40,943 nucleotides of DNA from Thermoproteota archaeon (lineage in GTDB: Archaea; Korarchaeota; Korarchaeia; Korarchaeales; Korarchaeaceae): positions 1 through 40,943 of the forward strand of contig QMVZ01000001.1 in the NCBI GenBank assembly GCA_003661365.1, in the 5' to 3' direction. Positions within the stretch are counted from its first letter, which is position 1, and each line of letters opens with the position of its first letter. The position numbers and the translations under genes are program-made. This document shows, one piece after another, positions 1-8,860 of this stretch. The notes under the pieces were generated by a model that saw only the letters and a program-made list of their open reading frames with translations, did no database searches and had not been told where the DNA came from.

Positions 1-662
1 TAGTTGAAGAATCCGCTAGAACAGCATGCACCTTCATAGCGGTTGATAAGGAAGGAAGGAGAGTAATTTACTCTCTGGGAGGAAAGGCCTTACTTGAGTC
101 CCCTAACGAGATAGACCTCTCCTACTTAATGAGTTCACGGATAATATACGTAGGAGAGGCCTACCCTAAGGTAGTGTCTAACGCCCTTTTACATGCAAAG
201 AGGAAGGGGATTACCATAATCTCTAATCCTGGAGTAAACTTCTCTCTATTTGGTGATGAAGCTTTTGATATAATTAGAGCAAGTGATCTCATTGTGATCA
301 GTTCTAAGGAGCTATCTTCCATAAACCGAGACATTAGGGAGGGAGCAAGATATCTCCTTAAGGAGGGTCCAAAAGCTGTCATCGTTACAATGGGATCAGA
401 GGGCTCCTTCCTTATCAACAAGGAGGGAGCTAAACTCATCCCTGCTTTCAGAACTAAGGTCGTAGATACTACGGGAGCTGGAGATGCCTTCACAGCTGGG
501 CTGATTTTTGGTAAACTGAGAGGATGGGGTCTCTCGAAATGTGTGAGGTTCGGAAATGCTGTTGCTACGATTAAGATATCCCATCTTGGCGCAAGAAGTG
601 GCCTTCCTACTGCAGAAGAAGCCTTGAATTTCATCGCAAGAAGTAGAACTAAGACTTCCTAA
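1..662 (+). CDS. PfkB-family sugar kinase, C-terminal part (5' end outside window)
   Basis: The reading frame is open from base 3, so the gene starts upstream of the window and only about 219 C-terminal residues are present. PfkB (ribokinase-like) kinases phosphorylate a sugar or nucleoside with ATP in the cytoplasm. The diagnostic second PfkB signature, DTTGAGDAFTAGLI, is visible near bases 468-510 and contains the catalytic Asp of GAGD and the anion hole. Upstream of it the NPG segment and the IVTMGSEGSFL strand also fit the fold. The next gene (787) is a zinc dehydrogenase and then comes an FGGY kinase, so a sugar or polyol catabolic operon is likely. The substrate cannot be read from the sequence. 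Confidence 0.9.
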   Translation, partial: VEESARTACTFIAVDKEGRRVIYSLGGKALLESPNEIDLSYLMSSRIIYVGEAYPKVVSNALLHAKRKGITIISNPGVNFSLFGDEAFDIIRASDLIVISSKELSSINRDIREGARYLLKEGPKAVIVTMGSEGSFLINKEGAKLIPAFRTKVVDTTGAGDAFTAGLIFGKLRGWGLSKCVRFGNAVATIKISHLGARSGLPTAEEALNFIARSRTKTS

Positions 663-748
663 ACCTTTCTGAATTTATTCTTCCTAATCGCTCAGAACAT
701 AGACTATCGCGCCTGAAGAATGAGTAAGTCTCTTAGAGGCATCAAGAC

Positions 749-757
749 TTTATATTT
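749..757 (+). promoter_or_regulatory. Candidate TATA box before the zinc dehydrogenase
   Basis: The AT-rich element TTTATATTT lies about 25-35 nt before the start codons of the dehydrogenase. An archaeal TATA box centred at 753 predicts a transcript start near 780, so the GTG at 778 would be leaderless and the TTG at 787 would have a very short leader. Confidence 0.45.
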
Positions 758-786
758 CCCAAGATTCTCTCAAATAGGTGCAGATC

Positions 787-1812
787 TTGAAGTGTCTAGT
801 TTACCGCGGTCGAATGGATGTAAGAGTGGAAGAATGCTCGAGACCAGAGATAAACTCTAATGAGGTGTTAGTTAAGGTTCTTGCCTGTGGACTTTGCACG
901 ACAGATGTTAAAACAATAAGAAAGGGCCACAGATATATAAAGCCTCCTTGTGTTTTAGGACACGAGATAGCAGGGAAGATAGTTGAGATAGGGGAGGATG
1001 TGAAGGGATTTGGGGAGGGGGATCCTGTAGTAGTGGCCCCCTATGTCCCTTGCGACTCCTGTTACTTCTGCTTAAAGGGCCAGTATTCTCTATGTAGCAG
1101 GCTCTTTGAGCAATTTCCTAGACCAGGAGGCTTTGCAGAATTCGTTGCTGTACCAGAGAGAATTGTAAAGAAAGGCCTCATAAAGATGGATGGAGTTAAG
1201 CCAGAAGAAGCGTGCCTCACAGAACCCCTCGCATGTTGCATTCATGGAGTGAGGAACCTAAACCTAAAGCCTCTAGATAACGTTCTTATCATCGGATCAG
1301 GTCCCATGGGTCTCATGCTCCTGCAGGTAGCCAAGCTCTTTGGTTCTTCCGAGGTTATTGTAAGCGATTTGCTGGACGAAAGGTTGGATGTTGCATCAAG
1401 GCTAGGAGCTGACATTACACTTAACCCGGCGAAAGAAAAGGTTTCTACGCGAGTGAAAGATCTAACAGGAGGAAGAGGGGTGGACAAGGTTATTGTAGCT
1501 GTCGGCTCTCCTGAAGCAATTTCTCAAGGGATGTCATGCGTTAGGAAAGGTGGTACTGTTCTGTTATTTGGAGGTTTTCCTCCAGGAACCGCAATGGAAA
1601 TAGATCCCAACTTCGTGCACTACGATGAGGTAAATCTAGTTGGAAGCTTTGGTTTTAGTCCTTCTGACTTCTTCTCTGCTGCTCTCTTAATAAGAAGGGG
1701 GATTATGAGGTTTAAGGAGATAATATCTGAGAAGGTGGGATTTGATCGGGTTTTAGAGGCAGTTAAGCTAGTTTCAGAGGCAAAACGTTTGAAGGTGGTG
1801 GTTCTACCTTGA
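787..1812 (+). CDS. Zinc-dependent medium-chain alcohol/polyol dehydrogenase
   Basis: A medium-chain dehydrogenase of the threonine/sorbitol dehydrogenase type, which oxidises an alcohol or polyol with NAD(P). The catalytic-zinc Cys in CGLCTTD, the His/Glu of GHEIAG and the structural zinc set CDSCYFCLKGQYSLC are all present. A Rossmann motif GSGPMGLM follows in the second half. I prefer the TTG at 787 (protein MKCLVYRG...) because AGGTG sits 6 nt before it; the GTG at 778 that overlaps this site is the alternative and would add three residues. The stop overlaps the start of the FGGY kinase by 4 nt, so the two are co-transcribed. The substrate is unknown. A second, divergent paralogue lies at 19955-20974. 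Confidence 0.9.
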   Translation: MKCLVYRGRMDVRVEECSRPEINSNEVLVKVLACGLCTTDVKTIRKGHRYIKPPCVLGHEIAGKIVEIGEDVKGFGEGDPVVVAPYVPCDSCYFCLKGQYSLCSRLFEQFPRPGGFAEFVAVPERIVKKGLIKMDGVKPEEACLTEPLACCIHGVRNLNLKPLDNVLIIGSGPMGLMLLQVAKLFGSSEVIVSDLLDERLDVASRLGADITLNPAKEKVSTRVKDLTGGRGVDKVIVAVGSPEAISQGMSCVRKGGTVLLFGGFPPGTAMEIDPNFVHYDEVNLVGSFGFSPSDFFSAALLIRRGIMRFKEIISEKVGFDRVLEAVKLVSEAKRLKVVVLP

Positions 1813-3281
1813 CTTGCGTTTTAGCAGCGGACATAGGAACCAGCGGATGTAAGCTAGCCTTAGTAGATCCATACGGAAGGGTAACCGCAAAAACTGCAGT
1901 TAGATACGAAGTTATACGTCCTAACTCGATTTGCGCTGAGCAAAACCCTCATACCTGGTGGGAAGCCTTTAAAGAGGGGCTCTCCAGGTTAATAGCGTCA
2001 AAAGGTTCGGATGAAATAGTAGCTGTAGGGATCTCTGGCCAGTCTCCGGTTATTTTACCCGTTGACTCGAGAGGGTACGTTCTCCATAATGCTCTCCTCT
2101 GGATGGACAGAAGAGCTGTTTCACAGGCCAAGAAACTTGCCGAGATCTTCGGCATTAGAGAGGATCCATCTAATGCCTTGGCTAAGATCTTATGGTTTAG
2201 AGATGAGATGCCTCATTTATTCGCTAAAACTTACAAGTTCCTTCAAGCCTCTGATTACATAGCATTTAGGCTTACTGGCACATTCGTCACGGACAAGTTC
2301 ACAGCTATGACAGCTTTCTTCAATCCACATGAGTGGAAATGGCCGAAGGAAGTGGAAGACATGGGCATTATGGAGAAACTACCCGAAGTGGTAGAGCCGG
2401 GCTCTCCCATTGGACATGTTTCAAGATCAGCATCAAAAGAGATAGGTTTAAGAGAGGATACCATAGTTACAGCTGGTTCTATAGACGCTTACCTTGCTGT
2501 GCTTGGCTCTGGGGCTATAAAGCCTGGATCTGCATGTGATATTAGTGGTACATCGACCTGCCTCATGATCACTTCATCTAAACCTGTTCATGATCCAAAG
2601 GAAAGGGTATTTTGCACTCCACACTTCTTGAATGATCTGTTTATAGTCTCTGGGGTTCTATCAACAACTGGAGCTTCAATTAGCTGGTTTCTTGAAGAGT
2701 TTGGAAGAGAGGAAATGTTAAAGGCTTCAGAGATAGGGGAAGATCCTTTTAACCTGCTAATCTCAAGAGCCTCGAAAGTCCCACAAGGAGCTGAAGGACT
2801 TATATTCCTTCCCTACCTTGCAGGGGAGAGGAGCCCTATCTGGGATCCCTTTGCTAAGGGAGCGATAATTGGACTAACCCTCAAACATGGAAAAGGTCAT
2901 GTCGTGAGAGCCATATTAGAGGGATGTGCCTTTGGATTAAGACATGTCCTCGAAATCGCAGAGGAATTAGGAGCTAATGTAAAAGAAATAAGAACTTGTG
3001 GAGGAGCTTCTAAAAGCGACTTGTTGTGTCAAATAAAGGCAAATGTAATTGGGAAACCCATTCTTACATTGAGGGAGCCAGATACATCATTAATTGGTGC
3101 CGCCATCCTAGCCTTCATTGGAAGCGGGATCTATAAGAAAGTCTTAGAAGCTATTGATTCTATTGTCAAGGTTAAGAAAGTCTTCATTCCAGAAGAGGAA
3201 TCTAGAAGAGTATATGACCATTTATTTCGCCTCTACAAGCGATCCTATGATGTTCTCAAAGAGATACTCCACAGCCTATGA
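1809..3281 (+). CDS. FGGY-family carbohydrate kinase (xylulokinase-like)
   Basis: An ATP-dependent sugar kinase of the FGGY family, 490 residues, the usual length. The N-terminal phosphate-binding motif DIGTSGCK, the WMDRRA segment, the GTST loop, the AGERSPIWDP signature and the C-terminal CGGASKSDLLCQIKANV adenosine-binding region are all visible. It starts at a TTG that overlaps the stop of the dehydrogenase, which indicates translational coupling. With the dehydrogenase and the upstream PfkB kinase it fits a pathway in which a polyol is oxidised to a ketose and phosphorylated. Xylulose is the default guess for this subfamily, but ribulose or another ketose is equally possible. Confidence 0.9.
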   Translation: MTCVLAADIGTSGCKLALVDPYGRVTAKTAVRYEVIRPNSICAEQNPHTWWEAFKEGLSRLIASKGSDEIVAVGISGQSPVILPVDSRGYVLHNALLWMDRRAVSQAKKLAEIFGIREDPSNALAKILWFRDEMPHLFAKTYKFLQASDYIAFRLTGTFVTDKFTAMTAFFNPHEWKWPKEVEDMGIMEKLPEVVEPGSPIGHVSRSASKEIGLREDTIVTAGSIDAYLAVLGSGAIKPGSACDISGTSTCLMITSSKPVHDPKERVFCTPHFLNDLFIVSGVLSTTGASISWFLEEFGREEMLKASEIGEDPFNLLISRASKVPQGAEGLIFLPYLAGERSPIWDPFAKGAIIGLTLKHGKGHVVRAILEGCAFGLRHVLEIAEELGANVKEIRTCGGASKSDLLCQIKANVIGKPILTLREPDTSLIGAAILAFIGSGIYKKVLEAIDSIVKVKKVFIPEEESRRVYDHLFRLYKRSYDVLKEILHSL

Positions 3282-3697
3282 TCCTTTTGAATGTCTAACC
3301 CCTTTTCTCAGAGAATCTCTTACCTATTATTGGCAAAGTTCCGAACGATCCCTATGAGATGAGAATTTTCACGAACAATCTTTATCGTACTAGTTCAGCA
3401 TCCTATGGGGAGGAAATCCTACCATATGCAATCTTTCATGGGAAAACAAGATTGTGGTCCATACAAGAGGTTACTCATAGAATCGGATTGACAATGGTCC
3501 TAATTCTAGTCTTCATGCCTAAAAAGAAAAGATCTTGAGGTCTTGAGTTATTTGATGAGTGGTTTTGTACGGAGCAGATTAAGCTGCAGTTATCCGATAT
3601 TAGATTCATCTAAAGTAATAAATCAGGAGAGAGGAGAACAGTCTAGATCTTTTATACAAATTTTTAAGTTATAAAAAGAAGAGAGAAGTTAGCTAAG
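3282..3697. other. Intergenic region without a recognisable gene
   Basis: This 416-bp gap separates the sugar operon from the membrane protein at 3698. An unrecognised open frame of 59 codons runs from ATG 3359 to TGA 3538 on the plus strand and ends in a hydrophobic stretch and a basic tail. It has no clear ribosome site, so it may be a remnant or chance. No tRNA or strong hairpin was seen. The last 50 bp are AT-rich and hold the promoter of the next gene. Confidence 0.5.
3669..3676 (+). promoter_or_regulatory. Candidate TATA box for the gene at 3698
   Basis: TTATAAAA centred near 3672 puts the expected archaeal transcript start at about 3699, next to the GTG start at 3698, so a leaderless transcript is plausible. 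Confidence 0.5.
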
Positions 3698-4237
3698 GTG
3701 GGAAAAGTGGGAAAGTCGACTCTTATTGCTGTTGTCATAATAATCATCCTTGTTGCCATAGGCGGGTTTTACAGCTACCAACAGATGACTAAACCTAAGA
3801 GTCCAACCGGGGAAGTTGTTCTGAAGGTTAAGGGGAAGATAACGAGAACCAATGTAGGTAATGAGTATCACTTTGATCTAGCCATGCTTGAGAAGATGAT
3901 AGACACAGAGTTTGATTGGGAGTGTCCGTGGTTTGGCAAATATCATTGGGAAGGAATATCTCTAGTTACACTTCTTAAGGAATTGGGTGTTCCTGATGAC
4001 GCTAAGTACATCAAGTTCACTGCTAAGGATGGAGTAACTGCTGAATATCCGATAAGCATGCTGAAAGAGCATCCCAACATAATTCTAGCAATAAAAATGG
4101 ACGGTGAATACATACCTGACGATAAAGTTGGTCCTCTGAGGGTTGTAATCCCTTATGATCAGTATCCAGAACTTGAAGAGGACTATCCTCCATTCCCCTT
4201 CACAGTTGGATGGATTATAGAGGCAGAGGTTGGCTAA
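3698..4237 (+). CDS. Membrane-anchored protein with sulfite-oxidase/molybdopterin-binding-type fold
   Basis: A 179-residue protein. Residues 7-25 form one hydrophobic helix followed by a polar linker, so the rest is probably outside the membrane. From about residue 40 the pattern resembles small oxidoreductase molybdopterin-binding domains (PF00174): a GEVVLKVKGKI strand, then HWEGISLVTLLKELG, then GPLRVVIPYD and a final W-I-I strand. A single Cys (C76, in WECPW) lies just before the W-x-G segment, roughly where the molybdenum-ligating Cys sits in YedY and sulfite oxidase. Whether it really binds a pterin cannot be told. It looks monocistronic, with a TATA box before it and T-runs after it. 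An internal GTG at 3707 is an alternative start. Confidence 0.6.
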   Translation: MGKVGKSTLIAVVIIIILVAIGGFYSYQQMTKPKSPTGEVVLKVKGKITRTNVGNEYHFDLAMLEKMIDTEFDWECPWFGKYHWEGISLVTLLKELGVPDDAKYIKFTAKDGVTAEYPISMLKEHPNIILAIKMDGEYIPDDKVGPLRVVIPYDQYPELEEDYPPFPFTVGWIIEAEVG

Positions 4238-4248
4238 TCTTTTCCTCC

Positions 4249-4268
4249 TTCTATTTTTTCTTTTTTAC
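4249..4268 (+). terminator. T-rich archaeal-type terminator
   Basis: Two runs of six T occur 15-30 nt after the stop codon of the gene at 3698, within a pyrimidine-rich tract. Archaeal RNA polymerase commonly terminates on such U-tracts without a hairpin. Confidence 0.45.
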
Positions 4269-4465
4269 TTCTATCTAGTGTAGGACTCATAGAGGTTAGA
4301 TCTTATTTTTACCGGGGTTTAATGTGTAATCTGATGATGCATCTCCAGTCTAACTCTTCGTTATAACACTATAATATTCTCCTAGAGCGAGGGTTTGCAT
4401 TAAACCCATAAAAATTTATCATTTGGCAGTGGTGTTGCCAATCGTAGGATCAAGTTATCTTCTTT

Positions 4466-6202
4466 ATGGAGGGGTTGGGGCTGGCAAAGGATGTAATTGT
4501 CGTTGATAAACTCACCTACTATTATCCTCATTCAGAGGAGCCAGCTCTCAAAGGAATTAATCTAAAGGTGAAACAAGGAGAAATAGTTACCATAATGGGA
4601 CATACTGGGTGTGGGAAGAGTACTTTATGTCTGACCTTCAACGGGGTAATCCCTCACGCTATTGGAGGGGATCTTGAGGGAAAAGTGGTTATTGACGGTC
4701 TAGATGTTATGGAGCATGACATACCAGAGCTAGCTAGGAGGGTGGGCATGGTCTTCCAAGATCCAGAAACCCAGTTATTTTCTGTTACAGTCAAGTCTGA
4801 AGTGGCGTTTGGTCCTGAGAACTTGATGCTCCCAAGGGAGGAAATAATAGAAAGGGTTTACTGGGCTCTTGAGGCTACAAGACTTAAAGGTTATGAGGAA
4901 AGAGCTCCTACAAAGCTTTCTGGAGGGGAAAAACAGCAAGTTGCCCTAGCAGCCGCCATGGCGATGAGGCCCAAGATATTAGTTTTAGATGAGCCTACAT
5001 CAGAGCTTGATCCTGTAGGGACCAGGAAGATCTTCTCACTAATAAAGGAATTGAACAAGAGGTATGGAATTACTTTCGTCATAATAGAGCATAAAGAAGA
5101 AGCAGTTAGGCTCTCAGACAGGATAATTTTGATGAAGGATGGAAAAGTAATAGGAGAAGGAAGGCCTCCAAGGGTTTTTTCTGAAATAGACTCTGTGAAA
5201 GAATCAAGGGTGAGGGTTCCTCAGATATCTCAGCTCTTTTACAAACTGAAGGAAAGGGGTCTGGACATTGGAAGGCTTCCCTTATCAACAGAGGAAGCAT
5301 ATCATATCCTGAAAGATCTTCTTAATAAAGAGAAGGCAGAGGATCTCCCTGTAGAAGCAAGTAAAAGAGATATTGAATCTCAACCAGTGATAAAAACCAA
5401 AGATCTGTTTTTCCAGTACAAAAACGGACCTGTAGCCCTTAAAAGGATAAATTTAGAGGTATATCAAGGGGAGTTTACCGCTATAATAGGTCAGAACGGG
5501 GCCGGGAAGACTACTCTCGCAAAACACTTCAATGGGCTCCTTAAACCAACGAAGGGAGACGTAATAATAGACGGTATGAATACGAAAGACGCCCTCATTA
5601 CGGATTTAGCTAAGACCGTTGGTTTCGTTTTTCAGAATCCAGATCATCAATTTTTCTCGTTTACCGTAGAGGAGGAAGTGGCATTTGGGCCAAGAAACTT
5701 AGGACTTAGCGAAGAGGAGGTTAAGAGCAGGGTTGATGAAGCTCTAAGGATGGTAGGGTTAGAGCAAATGCGAAACAGACATCCCTTCACCCTTAGCAGA
5801 GGGCAAAGGCAGAGATTGGCAGTAGCATCGGTTCTAGCGATGCATCCAAAAATCATAGTGCTCGATGAGCCCACCACAGGGCAAGATGAGGTTGCAATAA
5901 ACCAGATTATGACCTTAGTAAACAAGTTAAGAGAAGAAGGAAGGACGATTCTGATGATAACCCATGATATGTCCATAGTGACTAAATATGCAGAAAGGAC
6001 GATTGTGCTATGCCAGGGAGAGGTGCTCTTAGATGGTCCGACTAGGGAAGTTTTTTCCCATCCAGAGATACTAGAGAAAAGCCACATTGACATCCCTCCG
6101 ATAATGAAGCTAGCTAGGATGTTGTCCGAATATGGAATTCCTAGCAATGTCCTTACGGTGGAGGAGATGTGCGATATGATAATGAGAAAGGCAGGTGGAT
6201 GA
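4466..6202 (+). CDS. ecfA: ECF transporter energy-coupling ATPase, two ABC domains fused
   Basis: The ATPase of an energy-coupling-factor vitamin or micronutrient importer, on the cytoplasmic face. Two complete ABC domains lie in tandem, so one protein replaces the usual EcfA1/EcfA2 pair. Domain 1 has Walker A at residues 45-53 (GHTGCGKST), signature LSGGEKQQ at 151-158 and Walker B at 171-176. Domain 2 has Walker A at 342-350 (GQNGAGKTT), signature LSRGQRQR at 443-450 and Walker B at 463-468. EcfT-interacting Q-loop segments (FQDPETQLF, FQNPDHQFF) are present in both halves. It is followed directly by EcfT (1 nt gap) and an S component. An AT-rich TATA-like element lies near 4409-4418. Confidence 0.95.
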   Translation: MEGLGLAKDVIVVDKLTYYYPHSEEPALKGINLKVKQGEIVTIMGHTGCGKSTLCLTFNGVIPHAIGGDLEGKVVIDGLDVMEHDIPELARRVGMVFQDPETQLFSVTVKSEVAFGPENLMLPREEIIERVYWALEATRLKGYEERAPTKLSGGEKQQVALAAAMAMRPKILVLDEPTSELDPVGTRKIFSLIKELNKRYGITFVIIEHKEEAVRLSDRIILMKDGKVIGEGRPPRVFSEIDSVKESRVRVPQISQLFYKLKERGLDIGRLPLSTEEAYHILKDLLNKEKAEDLPVEASKRDIESQPVIKTKDLFFQYKNGPVALKRINLEVYQGEFTAIIGQNGAGKTTLAKHFNGLLKPTKGDVIIDGMNTKDALITDLAKTVGFVFQNPDHQFFSFTVEEEVAFGPRNLGLSEEEVKSRVDEALRMVGLEQMRNRHPFTLSRGQRQRLAVASVLAMHPKIIVLDEPTTGQDEVAINQIMTLVNKLREEGRTILMITHDMSIVTKYAERTIVLCQGEVLLDGPTREVFSHPEILEKSHIDIPPIMKLARMLSEYGIPSNVLTVEEMCDMIMRKAGG

Positions 6203-6203
6203 G

Positions 6204-7025
6204 ATGTCTCTTGTTCACTATTATCCCGGGGATTCTTTTTTTCACAAGTTAGATCCTAGAGTGAAGATGCTCTGGCTAGCCTGCATGTTCGTTTTATCCT
6301 TCATCTTCAACCATCCGTTACATCTAGGAGTTCTCTTCATTAGCGTCCTTTTCCTCTGGATATACATGAAGATCCCCTTCTCAGAGTTAAAGCTCTTCTT
6401 CAAGGCTCTGACAATAGTGGCAATAGTTACCTTCTTCTTTCAACTTCTCTTCTACCCAGGAGAACATGCCATCGTATCCTTCTCCATCCCTAGATGGATT
6501 CCTTACTTCGGAGGAGTCACCGCTATAACGATTGAGGGTCTTGTAAACGGAATAGCCATGGTCCTGAGGCTATTCATAATCGTACTTACAATGCCAGTGA
6601 TTACGATGTCCACCTCCCTAGAGCACCTCATCATAAGCCTGATAAGGATGGGAATGCCCTATGAAATAGCCTTTGCAGCTACAACCGCCTTAAACCTAGT
6701 TCCAGTACTTCAGTCAGATGCTCTGAAGATAATAGATGCCCAGAAGGCTAGGGCTTTTACAGCATTGGAGAGGGGGAGTTTCAAAGATAAAATAAAGGCT
6801 TACGTCCCCCTAATCGTCCCTCTTATGGTTGGATCTCTTAAGAAGGGTCAACAACTTGAGGTTGCCATGGAGTCAAGGGCATTTGGAGCATATGAGAGTA
6901 GGACCTACCTAACAGAGATAAGAATGCGATCCATAGATTATGTTTTTGCCGCATTCTTCGTTATTATTACGATTCTCTGCCTTGCCTTGAGAATCCTGAA
7001 AGGATTCGGGGCTTTCAGATTGTAA
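6204..7025 (+). CDS. ecfT: ECF transporter transmembrane component EcfT
   Basis: The scaffold membrane protein of an ECF importer, linking the ATPases to the S component. About five hydrophobic segments are visible, with the family start pattern PGDSFFHKLDPRVKML. The cytoplasmic coupling helices carry the Ala-Arg-containing motifs: AQKARAF and, later, AMESRAFGAYESRTYL. I start it at ATG 6204 because GGTGG lies 5-8 nt before it; the GTG at 6195 would add three residues and overlap the ATPase gene. A decayed second EcfT copy lies on the other strand at about 12843-13140 and shares the ESRAF-AY-RTYL motif. Confidence 0.93.
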   Translation: MSLVHYYPGDSFFHKLDPRVKMLWLACMFVLSFIFNHPLHLGVLFISVLFLWIYMKIPFSELKLFFKALTIVAIVTFFFQLLFYPGEHAIVSFSIPRWIPYFGGVTAITIEGLVNGIAMVLRLFIIVLTMPVITMSTSLEHLIISLIRMGMPYEIAFAATTALNLVPVLQSDALKIIDAQKARAFTALERGSFKDKIKAYVPLIVPLMVGSLKKGQQLEVAMESRAFGAYESRTYLTEIRMRSIDYVFAAFFVIITILCLALRILKGFGAFRL

Positions 7026-7065
7026 GACTTATTAGTTTTCGCTTGGTTCGTCTATAGGTGACTGA

Positions 7066-7806
7066 ATGGTTAGAAGAAGAGGTAGAATAGCAGAAGTTCA
7101 TGTGGCTTACATAGCGATTTCGGCAGCTGTGACAACAGCTGCCGCTTACATACCAATGTTCCCAGTTATAGGAGCTGGCTCTATGATGAGCGCTGGTATG
7201 ATAGTCGTTCCGTTGGTCGGGATATTGTTAGGCCCGACAGCGGGAACTTTGGCGGTAGCGATAGGGGCTTTTCTGGGACAGATAGTGGCTCCTTATGGGG
7301 CTATATTTGGTTTAATAACGTTCTTGTGCCCTATGACTAATGCCTTTGTAGCCAGCCTGTTGGCATTTAGGAAGTGGAAAGAGGGAATTTGCGCATTAGG
7401 GCTTACGATATTGATGTGGTATGTGATTACCAGCATTAAATGGGCTGGAGATCCTTACGCCTCAGTAAGGTGGTATTTTCCATTCTTACATCTGGCCTCG
7501 TTTGCTTCCCTTCTGATCATGAGGGGTAAGATTGGTGAGTGGATTGAAGGCCTTGATCCAAAAAAAGTTCCTATAGGAATATTTCTGTCCGCGTTGGCAG
7601 GTTTGTTGGCTGAGCACATGGTTGGAAACGCTATATATGTAGGAATATATTCAGGCCCAGCCAGAGTATATGCGTTTGTCCTTTCCATATATTGGATTGA
7701 GAGGCTACTCGGAGCCATTGGAGCGACGCTTGTCGGAACCCCCTTGCTTATAGCTCTATACAAGGCTAGAGTAGAAATTGGGCCCTGGTCTCTTAGAGAA
7801 GGTTGA
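7066..7806 (+). CDS. Putative ECF transporter S component (substrate-binding membrane protein)
   Basis: A 246-residue integral membrane protein with six to seven hydrophobic segments. Its place directly after the ATPase and EcfT genes, plus the Ala/Gly-rich first helices, the GPTAGTLAVAIGAFLGQ segment typical of S components and the basic N-terminus, point to the substrate-capture subunit. A GGTGA ribosome site lies 5 nt before ATG 7066. The substrate is not identifiable; no known vitamin-type S-component signature was recognised. The downstream ADP-ribosylglycohydrolase-family gene and the nearby aldolase and deaminase hint at a nucleoside- or ribose-derived compound, which is inference only. 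Confidence 0.75.
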   Translation: MVRRRGRIAEVHVAYIAISAAVTTAAAYIPMFPVIGAGSMMSAGMIVVPLVGILLGPTAGTLAVAIGAFLGQIVAPYGAIFGLITFLCPMTNAFVASLLAFRKWKEGICALGLTILMWYVITSIKWAGDPYASVRWYFPFLHLASFASLLIMRGKIGEWIEGLDPKKVPIGIFLSALAGLLAEHMVGNAIYVGIYSGPARVYAFVLSIYWIERLLGAIGATLVGTPLLIALYKARVEIGPWSLREG

Positions 7807-7827
7807 GTTGTGGCAGGTTAAACTAAA

Positions 7828-8841
7828 TTGGATGTTATAAAGAGCATTTACGAGAAAGCTCTCGGTACTCTCGCTGCCTTAGCGATAGGAGATGCAATGG
7901 GCATGCCAGTTGAAATGCTTTCATTGGAGGAGATAAAGGAGATATATGGTGTAATAGAGGGGCTCGAGAAACCTCCCTCATGGCACATCCACAGTTCGTT
8001 TCCGCCTGGAAGGGTTACCGACGACACAGAGTTAACTCTGCTCCTAGCAAATGCTATCATTAGAACAGGTGGGGATTTAAAGGCTGAGGACTTCGCCGTT
8101 GAGCTGCGAAAGTGGGCAAAAAGTGGAGCATTTAACCTTGACTACATCGGACCAGCCACTAGAAAAGCTCTGAAGAAGTTAGTCATGGGGGTTTCTCCAA
8201 GAGAGTCTGGAGGGAGGGGGAGTACTTGTGGAGCGGCAATTAGGGTATCTCCCGTAGGCATAGTAAACGCGTGCAATTTTAAGGCTGCTGCTTTGATGGC
8301 TGTCGAATCATCTCTTCCTACTCATGGAGGTAAACCTGCGTTAGCAGGGGCCTCAGCAATAGCCTCGGCCATAGCTGAAGCTATGAGGGAAGGAAGTACA
8401 GTGGATTCTATCGTCAGAGCTGCTATTTTAGGATCTAAAATTGGAGAGAAGTTTGGAAGACCAGTTCCTTCAGCATCAGTATCAAAGAGAATTGAGCTTG
8501 CTGCATGTATCTCTAATAAAATAGATGATCCTGAAAAAGCTTCCTTAGAAATACGGGATATAATAGGCACAGGTATGGAAACCGCAGAGGCTGTACCAGC
8601 TGCCATTGGGATCTTCATCGCCAGCAGAGGAGATCCAATGAAGGCCATACACCTAGCGGTGAACTTAGGAGGAGACACTGATTCCGTGGCATCTATGGCT
8701 GGAGCGATCTCTGGTGCGTGGAAAGGGATTCAAGCAGTGGACAGGAAGATACTTAAAGAAGTTGAGGATGTAAATGGTCTTAATCTGGAGGATTTGGCAA
8801 TGAAACTTACAAATATAGCTTTGAGAAAGCTAAGAACATGA
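7828..8841 (+). CDS. ADP-ribosylglycohydrolase-family protein (DraG/ARH type)
   Basis: A 337-residue member of the DraG/ADP-ribosylglycohydrolase family, whose members cleave N- or O-glycosidic bonds to ribose with two Mg ions. The hallmark metal motifs are present: GDAMGMPVE near the N-terminus, TDDTE around residue 70 and GGDTDSVASMAGAISGAWKG near residue 280. It starts with TTG only 21 nt after the S-component stop, so it is probably in the same operon. Its link to an importer suggests a nucleoside- or riboside-hydrolysing role rather than removal of protein ADP-ribosylation, but the sequence cannot decide between them. Confidence 0.88.
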   Translation: MDVIKSIYEKALGTLAALAIGDAMGMPVEMLSLEEIKEIYGVIEGLEKPPSWHIHSSFPPGRVTDDTELTLLLANAIIRTGGDLKAEDFAVELRKWAKSGAFNLDYIGPATRKALKKLVMGVSPRESGGRGSTCGAAIRVSPVGIVNACNFKAAALMAVESSLPTHGGKPALAGASAIASAIAEAMREGSTVDSIVRAAILGSKIGEKFGRPVPSASVSKRIELAACISNKIDDPEKASLEIRDIIGTGMETAEAVPAAIGIFIASRGDPMKAIHLAVNLGGDTDSVASMAGAISGAWKGIQAVDRKILKEVEDVNGLNLEDLAMKLTNIALRKLRT

Positions 8842-8860
8842 TCTAAAGTAGAATACTCTG

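Noticed and set aside
5647..6147. A 166-codon minus-strand frame inside the ECF ATPase gene
   Set aside because: It is fully antisense to the second ABC domain, whose motifs are intact; the product has no family features.
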